A DNA stretch of 21,002 nucleotides from Chloroflexota bacterium (lineage in GTDB: Bacteria > Chloroflexota > Dehalococcoidia > Bin125): NCBI GenBank assembly GCA_026705105.1, contig JAPPBK010000085.1:1-21002 (forward strand), read 5' to 3'. Shown piece by piece: positions 14,811-21,002 of this stretch. The notes below the pieces were generated by a model that searched no databases, was not told the origin of the DNA, and worked only from the letters and a program-made list of their open reading frames with translations. Every line of letters begins with the position of its first letter. The stretch's first letter is position 1. The translations under genes were made by a program, and so were the position numbers.

Positions 14811-15850
14811 TACTTGGGGATCCCGTCGCTCTTGTCGGGGTAGTCGCGAGTCGAGAGCCCGTTGTCGTCGTCCGAGAGCGGGAACGTCCAGGAGGTCCGT
14901 GAAATGCGCCGCACCAGCTTGGAAAGCACATCGCCCGGTCCGGCCTCGACGAACAGGGTCGATCCCTGCGCGGCCATGGTCTTGACCGCCTGCTGCCATT
15001 GGACCGGTGTGGTGAGCGCTTCGGAGAGTTCGCTCGTGAGTTGATCCCTGGTATGCATCAGACCGCCTGAGATGTTGCTCACGACCGGGACAACGGGGTC
15101 GCGCCATGGGATCGCGTGCACGGCTTCGCTGAAGTGCGCCTGCGCACCGGCCATCAAGGGCGAGTGCGAGGCGATCGAGATTGGCAGTCGAACCACACGC
15201 CGTGCGCCGTGCTCATCAGCCAGACGCATGATCTTGCGCAACGGCGCTTCGTCGCCCGAGACGACAGTTTGTCCGGGGCAGTTGTCGTTGGCGACCACCA
15301 GCGTGCCCTCGTCCGCCGCTTCACCGACGAGCGTTCGCAGCACGCGATCCCGCAGGCCGATGATCGATGCCATACCGCCGGGCCGCAGCGAGTCGGCCGC
15401 GTGCATGACTTCGGCGCGCTTGCGCACGAGGCGCAGGGCTTCGTCGAAGTCCACCGCCCGGGCCGCGAGCATCGCCGTGATTTGCCCCATGCTGTGTCCC
15501 GAAACGACGCTGGGCGACAGCGTGCGCCCCGCGCGTTCCCAGGTGTCTCGCAGCGCCTCGAGCCAGGCGACCGAGGCCACGAAGATCGCCGGTTGCGAGT
15601 GCGTGGTTTCGTTCAGCTGTTCCTCCGGGCCGTGCTCGATCAGATGCAGGAGGTCGTAGTCGAGCACCTCGTTGGCACGGGTGAACCACTGCTCGGCATT
15701 GGGGTAAACCCGCAGCACCTTGCCGGCCATGCCGACCGACTGCGATCCCTGTCCGGGGAACAGCAGCGCGTACTCGTCGTCCGTCAGTGCGGGATGCTCA
15801 CCCGATGGCGGTTCTTCCGCGGTTTCGTCGTTCAACGTGAGCGTGTCCAT
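14810..15850 (-). CDS. fabD: Malonyl-CoA:ACP transacylase
   Basis: Transfers malonyl from CoA to ACP to supply the condensing enzymes. The 346-residue protein has the family opening YALLFPGQGSQSVGM after a ~27-residue Glu/Pro-rich extension, the nucleophile elbow GHSMG with Ser120, the IGLRDR and NCPGQTVVSG segments, and the catalytic His229 in SIASHSPLM. The C-terminal FVEAGPGDVLSKLVRR matches the family; about 30 residues beyond it are unusual and hydrophilic. The start is ATG 15850 with AGGAG close upstream on the minus strand. A 160-bp gap separates it from fabG and holds a palindrome that may be an operator for a fabD-led transcript. Confidence 0.95.
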   Translation of the reverse strand: MDTLTLNDETAEEPPSGEHPALTDDEYALLFPGQGSQSVGMAGKVLRVYPNAEQWFTRANEVLDYDLLHLIEHGPEEQLNETTHSQPAIFVASVAWLEALRDTWERAGRTLSPSVVSGHSMGQITAMLAARAVDFDEALRLVRKRAEVMHAADSLRPGGMASIIGLRDRVLRTLVGEAADEGTLVVANDNCPGQTVVSGDEAPLRKIMRLADEHGARRVVRLPISIASHSPLMAGAQAHFSEAVHAIPWRDPVVPVVSNISGGLMHTRDQLTSELSEALTTPVQWQQAVKTMAAQGSTLFVEAGPGDVLSKLVRRISRTSWTFPLSDDDNGLSTRDYPDKSDGIPK

Positions 15851-15932
15851 CTCGGCTCCTGCTCTCCGGCGTTATCGACGTTGCATGGTCGCGCCGGAGG
15901 TTGGTCGTCAATTCTATCTGCTTTGCAGCGCG

Positions 15933-15952
15933 CATTGGCGGTAATGCCAATG
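15933..15952. promoter_or_regulatory. Perfect 7-bp inverted repeat upstream of fabD
   Basis: CATTGGC (15933-15939), a 6-bp spacer and GCCAATG (15946-15952) form an uninterrupted palindrome 83 bp before the fabD start. It overlaps a TTGACA hexamer read on the minus strand (15956-15951), though no -10 box lies at the right distance. A possible -10 (TAGAAT, minus, 15916-15911) lies nearer fabD. The arms and position fit a dimeric repressor or activator site for the fabD-fabF-fabF-acpP transcript; the regulator is unknown. The rest of the 160-bp gap 15851-16010 shows no gene. Confidence 0.45.
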
Positions 15953-16010
15953 TCAAGTGCGGATTGACGAACAGTACGTCCTCGGGAATGACCCACAGGG
16001 CGTTGGCCCA

Positions 16011-16775
16011 TCAACCCATCACCATGCCGCCGTCGACATGGATCACCTGTCCGGTGATGTATGCGCCGCCGGGACCGGCGAGAAACGCGACCAGCGGCGC
16101 AACGTCGGCGGGCTCTCCCAGTCGCTCCAGCGGAATCCGCTGTATCACGCTGCCGATCAGATCCTCCGACAGATCCGCCGTGATGTCGGTCTGGATGAAG
16201 CCGGGCGCCACGAGATTGACGGTGATCCCGCGCGAGCCGAGCTCGTGCGCGAGCGAACGGGTCATGCCCGCCAGCCCCGCCTTGGCGGCGGCATAGTTGG
16301 CCTGTCCGGCGTTGCCGACCGTGCCGATCACCGAGCCGATCGTGATGATCCGTCCCTTGCGGGCGCGGAGCATGCCGCGCAGCACCGACTGGGTGGTCAG
16401 GAACGAACCGGTCAGGTTGGTACCCACGACGGCGTCCCAGTCGGCCGACTTCATCCGCATCGCCAACATGTCGCGGGTGATCCCGGCGTTGTTGACCAGG
16501 ATCGTCGGCGCGCCCAACTCGGCCGTGACCGATTTGGTCATTGCGCCGACCGCGTCCGCGTCGGAGATGTCGGCCTGGATCACCTGGGCGCTACGCCCCA
16601 TGCCGCGAATCAGCGCGGCGACCTTCTCGGCGGCGTCGGCCGAGGAGGTGTAGTTGACGCCGATGTCGGCGCCCTGCGCGGCCAGCTCGAGCGCGATCGC
16701 GCGTCCGATGCCGCGCGAGGCGCCGGTGACCAGCGCGACTTCGCCGGTGAGCGGAAGTGACTCGGAATCGACCAT
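16011..16775 (-). CDS. fabG: 3-oxoacyl-ACP reductase FabG
   Basis: NADPH-dependent reductase of 3-ketoacyl-ACP, a short-chain dehydrogenase of 254 residues. The nucleotide-binding TGASRGIG motif lies at about 17-24 and NNAG near 95. The catalytic set Ser148 (ITIGSVIG), Tyr161 and Lys165 (YAAAK) is intact, and the C-terminus GGMVMG is typical of FabG. The ATG at 16775 has no clear ribosome site within the usual distance, so it may be translated from a leaderless or atypical message. It is first in the fab cluster and divergent from amt with 151 bp between the starts; the 160-bp gap before fabD suggests it could also be transcribed separately. The SDR family is broad, but the neighbours make FabG very likely. 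Confidence 0.93.
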   Translation of the reverse strand: MVDSESLPLTGEVALVTGASRGIGRAIALELAAQGADIGVNYTSSADAAEKVAALIRGMGRSAQVIQADISDADAVGAMTKSVTAELGAPTILVNNAGITRDMLAMRMKSADWDAVVGTNLTGSFLTTQSVLRGMLRARKGRIITIGSVIGTVGNAGQANYAAAKAGLAGMTRSLAHELGSRGITVNLVAPGFIQTDITADLSEDLIGSVIQRIPLERLGEPADVAPLVAFLAGPGGAYITGQVIHVDGGMVMG

Positions 16776-16797
16776 GCGGCGAGGCTATCACCGATTC

Positions 16798-16861
16798 CCA
16801 GTGCAAATTCATATGTCCGTAACCAGTCTCTGCCCTCGGTGGGCGACACTCGGTGCACTGG
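16798..16861. promoter_or_regulatory. Inverted and direct repeats in the fabG-amt divergent gap
   Basis: CCAGTGCA (16798-16805) and TGCACTGG (16854-16861) are perfect 8-bp inverted arms separated by 48 bp. Within them CTCGGTG occurs twice, at 16835-16841 and 16849-16855, 14 bp apart. Such an arrangement fits cooperative regulator binding between divergent genes, here a nitrogen-uptake gene and a lipid gene. No clear sigma-54 (-24/-12) or sigma-70 promoter could be assigned. Confidence 0.4.
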
Positions 16862-16912
16862 TTCAGCGGACGTCGCGGTTGATCGTACCTGCGGGAAGAT
16901 CGGCCACGACCT

Positions 16913-16920
16913 GAGGGGAG
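16913..16920 (+). promoter_or_regulatory. Strong ribosome binding site for amt
   Basis: GAGGGGAG ends 6 nt before the ATG at 16927, the strongest Shine-Dalgarno match on the plus strand here, and it fixes the amt start. Confidence 0.8.
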
Positions 16921-16926
16921 ACGCCC

Positions 16927-18261
16927 ATGTTGGAAGTCGGTGAAGCCGGGAACAATGCCTGGCTGTTAACTTCCGCCGCGCTTGTGCTACTGATGACGCC
17001 GGGCCTGGCATTCTTCTATTCCGGACTGGTCCGAACCAAGTCGGCCGCGGCGACGATCATGCAGTCGTTCGCGATGGCCGGCGTGGCGACAATTGTCTGG
17101 GTCATGTGGGGCTACTCGTTGGCCTTCGGCACCGACATCGGCGGCTTCGTCGGCAATCTGACGAATTTCGGTCTGCGCGGGCTGGAGCCGACCGCCGACG
17201 GTCTCGCCTTCATGGTCTTCCAGATGATGTTCGCGATCATCACGCCGGCGCTGATCACCGGCGCCTTCGTCGAGCGCATCTCGTTCAAGGCGCTGCTGGT
17301 CTTCACGGTGCTCTGGATCTCGTTCGTCTACGCGCCGATCTGCCACTGGGTTTGGTACACGAGCGACGCAGGCGACGGCTGGCTGTATGGGCTCGGCGCG
17401 CTCGACTTTGCCGGCGGCACGGTGGTCCACATCAACGCCGGAGCGGCCGCACTCGCTGGGGCGCTGTTCGTCGGACGCCGCCGCGACTCGGTCGCGGAGA
17501 CCCGTCCGCACGACGTGTCCAAGGTCGTGATCGGCGCCGGGTTGCTCTGGTTCGGCTGGTTCGGCTTCAACGCGGGTTCGGCGCTGGCCGCCGACGGCGC
17601 GGCGATCAACGCCTTCGTGCAGACCCAGATCTCGGCCGCGGGCGGCCTGGTCGCCTGGACGCTGCTGACCTGGAAGTACACCGGGCACCCGTCGATCATC
17701 GGTGCGGCCACGGGCGCGGTCGCGGGCCTGGTGGCGATCACGCCCGCTGCCGGTTCCGTCGGTCAGTGGCCCGCAACCGACGGCTATCTGAACTTCTTTC
17801 CGGCCCTCTGCATCGGCGCGGTCGCCTCGATTCTCGGCTTCTATGCGATCCGCGCGATGCACCGCTGGCGCGACATGGACGACACGCTCGATGTCTTCGC
17901 CGTGCACGGCGTTGGCGGCATCTGGGGCGCGTTGGCGATTGGCATTTTCGCGGTCTCCGAGGTGACGGGCGGTGCGAACGGGTTCATCGGCGGCAGCGCC
18001 GACCTGATCTGGCGGCAGTTCGTCGGCGTGATCGCCGCGCTGGCCTGGTCCCTGGCGCTGTCCTCGATCCTGTTCATCGTCGTGCAGAAGCTGATGCCGC
18101 TTCGGGTCAACGAGACCGAGGAGATGATCGGACTCGACCGCAGCACGCACAACGAGCCGGCGTACGAGTTTGACGAAATCGGATTCGGCTGGGACGCGAG
18201 TGAGGCGATCGACGAGCCGATTCCCAGCGGAGCCGAAGCGCTGAAGAGGTTGGTGTCATGA
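16927..18261 (+). CDS. amt: Ammonium transporter, Amt/MEP/Rh family
   Basis: Trimeric inner-membrane channel for ammonium uptake. The 444-residue protein has about 11 hydrophobic segments. The pore twin histidines are His168 (GGTVVHINAG) and His327 (FAVHGVGGIWG). The family signature DFAGGTVVHINAGAAALAG and the N-terminal TPGLAFFYSGLVR block are present. There is no obvious signal peptide beyond the first membrane segment (NNAWLLTSAALVLLMTPGLAFFY). The cytoplasmic tail (about 400-444) is acidic and ends with a PSGAEALKRLVS helix. The stop overlaps the PII start by 4 nt (ATGA), the classic amtB-glnK coupling, so PII probably plugs this channel when nitrogen is sufficient. Confidence 0.97.
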   Translation: MLEVGEAGNNAWLLTSAALVLLMTPGLAFFYSGLVRTKSAAATIMQSFAMAGVATIVWVMWGYSLAFGTDIGGFVGNLTNFGLRGLEPTADGLAFMVFQMMFAIITPALITGAFVERISFKALLVFTVLWISFVYAPICHWVWYTSDAGDGWLYGLGALDFAGGTVVHINAGAAALAGALFVGRRRDSVAETRPHDVSKVVIGAGLLWFGWFGFNAGSALAADGAAINAFVQTQISAAGGLVAWTLLTWKYTGHPSIIGAATGAVAGLVAITPAAGSVGQWPATDGYLNFFPALCIGAVASILGFYAIRAMHRWRDMDDTLDVFAVHGVGGIWGALAIGIFAVSEVTGGANGFIGGSADLIWRQFVGVIAALAWSLALSSILFIVVQKLMPLRVNETEEMIGLDRSTHNEPAYEFDEIGFGWDASEAIDEPIPSGAEALKRLVS

Positions 18262-18599
18262 AGAAGATCGAAGCAATCGTCCGGCCCGAGTCGCTTGAAC
18301 CGGTCAAGCGCAAGCTGATCGAGGCCGGGATCACTGGCCTCCACGTCGAGCGCGTGGCCGGTCACGGCTACCAGGGCGGCGTCGTCCAGGCCGGTCGCGG
18401 CGGGCAGTTCTATACCGTCGACATGATCCCCAAGGTGAAGATCATCACCGTGATCTCGGACTTCAACGTCGAGCCGGCGATCGAGGCGATCATCGAAGGC
18501 GCGCGCTCGGACCGCACCGGAGACGGCAAGATCTTCGTCATGGACGTTGAGGAAGCCGTCCGAGTGCGCACGGGCGAGCGCGGCCGCGAGGTGTTGTAG
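18258..18599 (+). CDS. glnK: PII nitrogen regulatory protein (GlnB/GlnK family), atypical T-loop
   Basis: Trimeric signal protein that binds ATP/ADP and 2-oxoglutarate and controls Amt and nitrogen enzymes. It has 113 residues, one more than E. coli GlnB. Conserved parts are the MKKIEAIVRP start, Gln39 (2-oxoglutarate/Mg site), VDMIPKVKI with Lys59, the B-loop GDGKIFV and the C-loop RVRTGERG. The T-loop is unusual: residues 42-52 read VVQAGRGGQFY. The position numbered 51 is Phe, with Tyr52 beside it, and the usual Tyr46 is Gly. Gene symbol glnK is given because of the amt linkage; the protein alone does not separate GlnK from GlnB. It is translationally coupled to amt. Confidence 0.93.
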   Translation: MKKIEAIVRPESLEPVKRKLIEAGITGLHVERVAGHGYQGGVVQAGRGGQFYTVDMIPKVKIITVISDFNVEPAIEAIIEGARSDRTGDGKIFVMDVEEAVRVRTGERGREVL

Positions 18600-18604
18600 C
18601 AGCC

Positions 18605-18678
18605 GTGCCCCCCTCTGCCTTCGGCATCTCCCCCCACGCGAGCGGGGGGAGATGTCGCGTAGCGACAGAGGGGGGCAC
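18605..18678. repeat. Cloverleaf-forming nested inverted repeat (REP-like intergenic element)
   Basis: An outer perfect 13-bp stem (GTGCCCCCCTCTG at 18605-18617 with its complement at 18666-18678) encloses a perfect 11-bp stem (CATCTCCCCCC at 18625-18635 with 18644-18654) with an 8-nt loop. Two mini hairpins flank the inner stem: CC-TTC-GG (18618-18624) and TCGC-GTA-GCGA (18655-18665). It fills the gap between convergent genes. There is no T-run after the stem on either strand, so it is not a standard terminator, although it may act as one. It resembles REP/MITE-type repeats, but only one copy is visible here. Confidence 0.85.
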
Positions 18679-18682
18679 ACCC

Positions 18683-19618
18683 CTAGAACATCGCGATCGG
18701 GTTGATCGGCGAGGCCGTGCCTCCGACCAGGCGCAGCGGGGCGATGGTCAGCAGGAACTCCCAGCGATTGCGCTCGGCGCAGGCCTCGCCCAGCGGGCCG
18801 AGCCGGGCGTTGTCGATCAGGTGGACGCCCATGTACGTGATGATGATGTGATGGATCGGCAGCGGCGAGCCATCGACGTTTGAGGGAATCACGTCGGAGA
18901 CGCCGTCGCAGCCGAGGATGGCGACCTCGCGCTCGCGAATCCAGGGCAGCGTTTCCATCAGCAGTCCGGCCATGCCGGCGAAGGGCGGCGTCGCGCCCTC
19001 AACCTCACGACGGTTGTCGCGGCCCGTGCGCACGAGGAGAATGTCTCCCGAGCGCACCGTCACGCCCTGCGCCGCCTCTGCCGCCTCGAGGTCGTCGACC
19101 GTGATCCCGTAGCTGGGTTCCAGCCAGTCGACGCCGCGCGTCCGCGCGATGTCGAGCAGCACGCCACGCGTCGAGACGCCCTGTTCGAGCGCCATGATCG
19201 AGTTCTTGCGGGCGCCCGTCGAGAGCACCTCGGAGGCCGGGAAGCCGTTGTACATCTTGCCCTGGTCGAGGATGTGGCAGAGCGCGTCGATGTGCGTGTT
19301 GGCCATCCCGTGCGGCGAGATCACGAAGCCGTCGCCGGTTGACTCCAGTCCGCGCAGGCCGCCCAGGCCGCTGACGTCGCCGGCGCCGGTCATGAAGTGC
19401 GTCACCGGCGTGGGGTTGTCGGCGGCCGGCGTCTTGGCCAGTTCCAGCGCGCAACTGACGGTGACGCCCTCGGAGACCAGCGCCGCCGCCGCGGCCGAGA
19501 CCTCCGGCGTGATGAAGTTCAGCGCTCCGCGTTCGTCGCCGTCGCCCCAGCGTCCCCAGTTGGAGAGCTGTTGCGCCATCGCATCGACTTCCGCACGGGT
19601 TCCGGTCTGAGTCGCCAT
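18683..19618 (-). CDS. Cyclase family protein (kynurenine formamidase superfamily)
   Basis: Predicted metal-dependent hydrolase of the cyclase/KynB superfamily (311 residues). Members include arylformamidases and isatin hydrolases; substrate is not predictable here. The metal-binding signature is ANTHIDALCHI, with His109, Asp111 and His115, in the place of the family H-x-G-T-H-x-D-x-x-x-H. Downstream blocks TRGVLLDIAR, GDILLVRTG and the late LGCDGVSDV and PIHHIIITYMGVHLID fit long members of this family rather than KynB itself (about 210 residues). ATG 19618 is favoured by GAGAGG upstream; a longer reading from 19654 has no family similarity. It is divergent from an MFS gene, a pairing that suggests uptake and hydrolysis of one compound class (inference). 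It ends 4 bp past the cloverleaf repeat. Confidence 0.85.
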   Translation of the reverse strand: MATQTGTRAEVDAMAQQLSNWGRWGDGDERGALNFITPEVSAAAAALVSEGVTVSCALELAKTPAADNPTPVTHFMTGAGDVSGLGGLRGLESTGDGFVISPHGMANTHIDALCHILDQGKMYNGFPASEVLSTGARKNSIMALEQGVSTRGVLLDIARTRGVDWLEPSYGITVDDLEAAEAAQGVTVRSGDILLVRTGRDNRREVEGATPPFAGMAGLLMETLPWIREREVAILGCDGVSDVIPSNVDGSPLPIHHIIITYMGVHLIDNARLGPLGEACAERNRWEFLLTIAPLRLVGGTASPINPIAMF

Positions 19619-19636
19619 GTCCAGAGATCCTCTCCA

Positions 19637-19694
19637 GGCGGTCTGCCGGCGCACGAAACGTAATCTGAGTGTTGTCGTTGGGCGGCAGACGCCT
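19637..19694. promoter_or_regulatory. Imperfect inverted repeat in the hydrolase-MFS divergent gap
   Basis: AGGCGGTCTGCC (19636-19647) faces GGCAGACGCCT (19684-19694), complementary except for one bulged G. It lies 18 bp upstream of the cyclase start and more than 130 bp upstream of the transporter. It could be an operator shared by both genes or an mRNA 5' hairpin of the hydrolase. No clear promoter was found in the 209-bp gap, which holds no other gene. Confidence 0.35.
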
Positions 19695-19827
19695 GCGCAG
19701 TATGCCAGAGCGCAGACCCAGAGGCCTCGTGGCGATAGATTGGCCTGTGGTCACCTGTTCCGATCTGACACGACCGCGTGACGGTCAATTGGAGGCGGGC
19801 ATAGGGGCTTGAAGGGGACGAAGCCGA

Positions 19828-21002
19828 GTGCTGCCCGCACTGTTCGGATCGAATCGAAACATCTTCTACGGCTGGTACATCGTCGGCGCCGGACTGGTTA
19901 TCAACATGCTGATGGGCGGGCTGGTGATGCACGCCTTTGGCTTCTATGCCGCCGCGCTCAAGGACGAGTTCGCCTGGTCGGCGACCATCTTTGGCATTGC
20001 ATCGGCGGTCACGCGGGTCGAGTCGGGACTTCTTGGTCCGATCCAGGGATGGGCTATCGATCGCTTCGGACCGCGCACAATGCTGCGCATCGGCATTACC
20101 ACCACCGCGCTGGGCATGGTCCTCTTCGCTGTTCTGTGGGATGAGATCTCGTTCATCGGCTTCTACATTCTGCTTTCCGTGGGCACCTCCATTGGCGGGT
20201 TCATGACGGTGTCGGTTGCCGTGGTGACGTGGTTCGACCGCAACCGATCCCGGGCGATCGGGTTCATGTCTATGGGCTTCACCTTCGGTGCCCTGGTTTC
20301 GATTGTCGCCTCGGTGCTGATCGGTGCATTGGGCTGGCGAGAAGCATCAGTGGCCACCGGCGTCTTCTTGCTGATCGCCGGCTGGGGGCTGTCGTTTCTG
20401 TTTGCTCGTCATCCTTCGGACAAAGGGCTGGAAGTCGACGGTGGACCGGCCTCCACAGATGTAGCTGATCGCGCAGCTCAGCCTGCGGTTCGCGCCTCGA
20501 GTCCGTACCGGCATCGTGATTTCACCGCGCGCGAGGCCCTTCGAACCCGCGCATTCTGGGGTCTGGCCCTGGCCCACGGCGCGCCCCTAATGGTTGTCGG
20601 AATGTGGCTGGGACACGGGGTTCTGCATATTGCCGAGCTACCGGGCTTCGATGCGGCTGATGGCCGAGTCATCGTCACCGTCATGGTGGTCGCACAACTC
20701 GCAGGACAACTCCTCTCCGCCTGGAGCGGCGACCGGTATCCCAAGCGCCCGCTGCTGATTCTCTGCATGGTTGGACACCTCGTCGGCGGTCTGTCGCTTG
20801 CGCTGGCCGAGACTTGGTTGCCGTTGATTGGCTTTGCAGTTCTCAATGGTGCCGCCTGGGGCGGTCGCGGCACACTGATTACCGCCCTTCGCGCCGACTA
20901 CTTTGGTGCGTCGCAGTTTGGCAGGATCATGGGCTGGACCTCGCTGGTGATGATGCCGTTCATGACGATTGGGATGCTTGGCTCCGGCATCCTGCGCGAC
21001 AT
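19828..21002 (+). CDS. Major facilitator superfamily transporter (MCT/OFA-like), 3' end outside window
   Basis: Inner-membrane secondary carrier; 391 codons are present and the gene runs off the right edge. Start IFYGWYIVGAGLVINMLMGG is typical of monocarboxylate/oxalate-formate-antiporter-like MFS proteins. The motif between segments 2 and 3 reads GWAIDRFGPR (a motif A variant). Six hydrophobic segments are followed by a hydrophilic central loop (about residues 195-240), then further segments. The start is GTG 19828; the frame is closed by a TGA at 19810, and AAGGGG lies 10 nt upstream. Substrate is unknown; organic acids are usual for relatives. It is divergent from the cyclase-family gene. 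Confidence 0.85.
   Translation, partial: MLPALFGSNRNIFYGWYIVGAGLVINMLMGGLVMHAFGFYAAALKDEFAWSATIFGIASAVTRVESGLLGPIQGWAIDRFGPRTMLRIGITTTALGMVLFAVLWDEISFIGFYILLSVGTSIGGFMTVSVAVVTWFDRNRSRAIGFMSMGFTFGALVSIVASVLIGALGWREASVATGVFLLIAGWGLSFLFARHPSDKGLEVDGGPASTDVADRAAQPAVRASSPYRHRDFTAREALRTRAFWGLALAHGAPLMVVGMWLGHGVLHIAELPGFDAADGRVIVTVMVVAQLAGQLLSAWSGDRYPKRPLLILCMVGHLVGGLSLALAETWLPLIGFAVLNGAAWGGRGTLITALRADYFGASQFGRIMGWTSLVMMPFMTIGMLGSGILRD

Noticed and set aside
14811..15107. Longer N-terminus for fabF copy A
   Set aside because: These residues are the fabD region read in another frame. The KAS opening starts just after the GTG at 14810.
15951..15956. TTGACA on the minus strand as a -35 box for fabD
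   Set aside because: The positions 16-18 bp downstream read GC-rich with no -10-like hexamer; the nearest TAGAAT is 34 bp away.
16776..16830. Sigma-54 or GlnR-type promoter/operator for amt
   Set aside because: No GG-N10-GC pattern with proper flanks, and the single GTAAC lacks the second half-site.

Overview
The window is about 21 kb of GC-rich bacterial chromosome, mostly housekeeping genes, with genes packed on both strands and short gaps. The best guess for the source is a Chloroflexota bacterium (Dehalococcoidia/SAR202-like). This is inferred from the gene set: ispG next to proS and the nusA-infB-rbfA-truB block, a compact 622-residue IF2 that argues against Actinobacteria, a PII-Amt pair, and a cyclase-family hydrolase beside an MCT-like MFS carrier. 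No 16S gene or other decisive marker is present, so this is a hypothesis. No rRNA, tRNA, CRISPR array, prophage or insertion sequence was found.

Region 1 (8-4315). uppP (undecaprenyl-diphosphate phosphatase, minus) diverges from a nitroreductase-family gene (plus). That gene is followed closely by an exported thioredoxin-fold protein carrying a duplicated ~50-residue beta-rich module. On the minus strand, reading leftward, ispG is followed 9 bp later by a BrnT/RelE-like toxin gene and a ribbon-helix-helix antitoxin-like gene, a probable small toxin-antitoxin pair. The antitoxin-like gene and the thioredoxin-like gene converge with overlapping stop codons.

Region 2 (4363-11645, plus). A small membrane protein, proS, and then the translation/transcription block nusA-ylxR-infB-rbfA-truB. 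rimP, which often precedes nusA, is absent; a 146-bp leader with a possible -10 box separates proS from nusA. NusA has a long charged Pro/Glu-rich tail and an altered KH1 GXXG motif.

Region 3 (11658-16775, minus). A type II fatty-acid synthesis cluster in transcription order: fabG, fabD, fabF copy A, fabF copy B, acpP, and a small cupin-like gene. Several genes overlap by 1-4 nt, which suggests translational coupling. Both KAS II copies keep the Cys-His-His triad, and there is no fabH. A perfect 7-bp inverted repeat lies upstream of fabD.

Region 4 (16776-21002). amt and a PII-family gene overlap by 4 nt (plus), giving an ammonium uptake and sensing pair. The PII T-loop is unusual around the uridylylation tyrosine. 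A 74-bp nested inverted repeat that can fold as a cloverleaf separates PII from a convergent cyclase-family hydrolase gene. Divergent from that hydrolase is an MFS transporter gene cut by the right edge. No clearly new multi-gene system was found. The most unusual items are the duplicated module in the thioredoxin protein, the PII T-loop, the cloverleaf repeat and the fabH-less tandem-fabF cluster.
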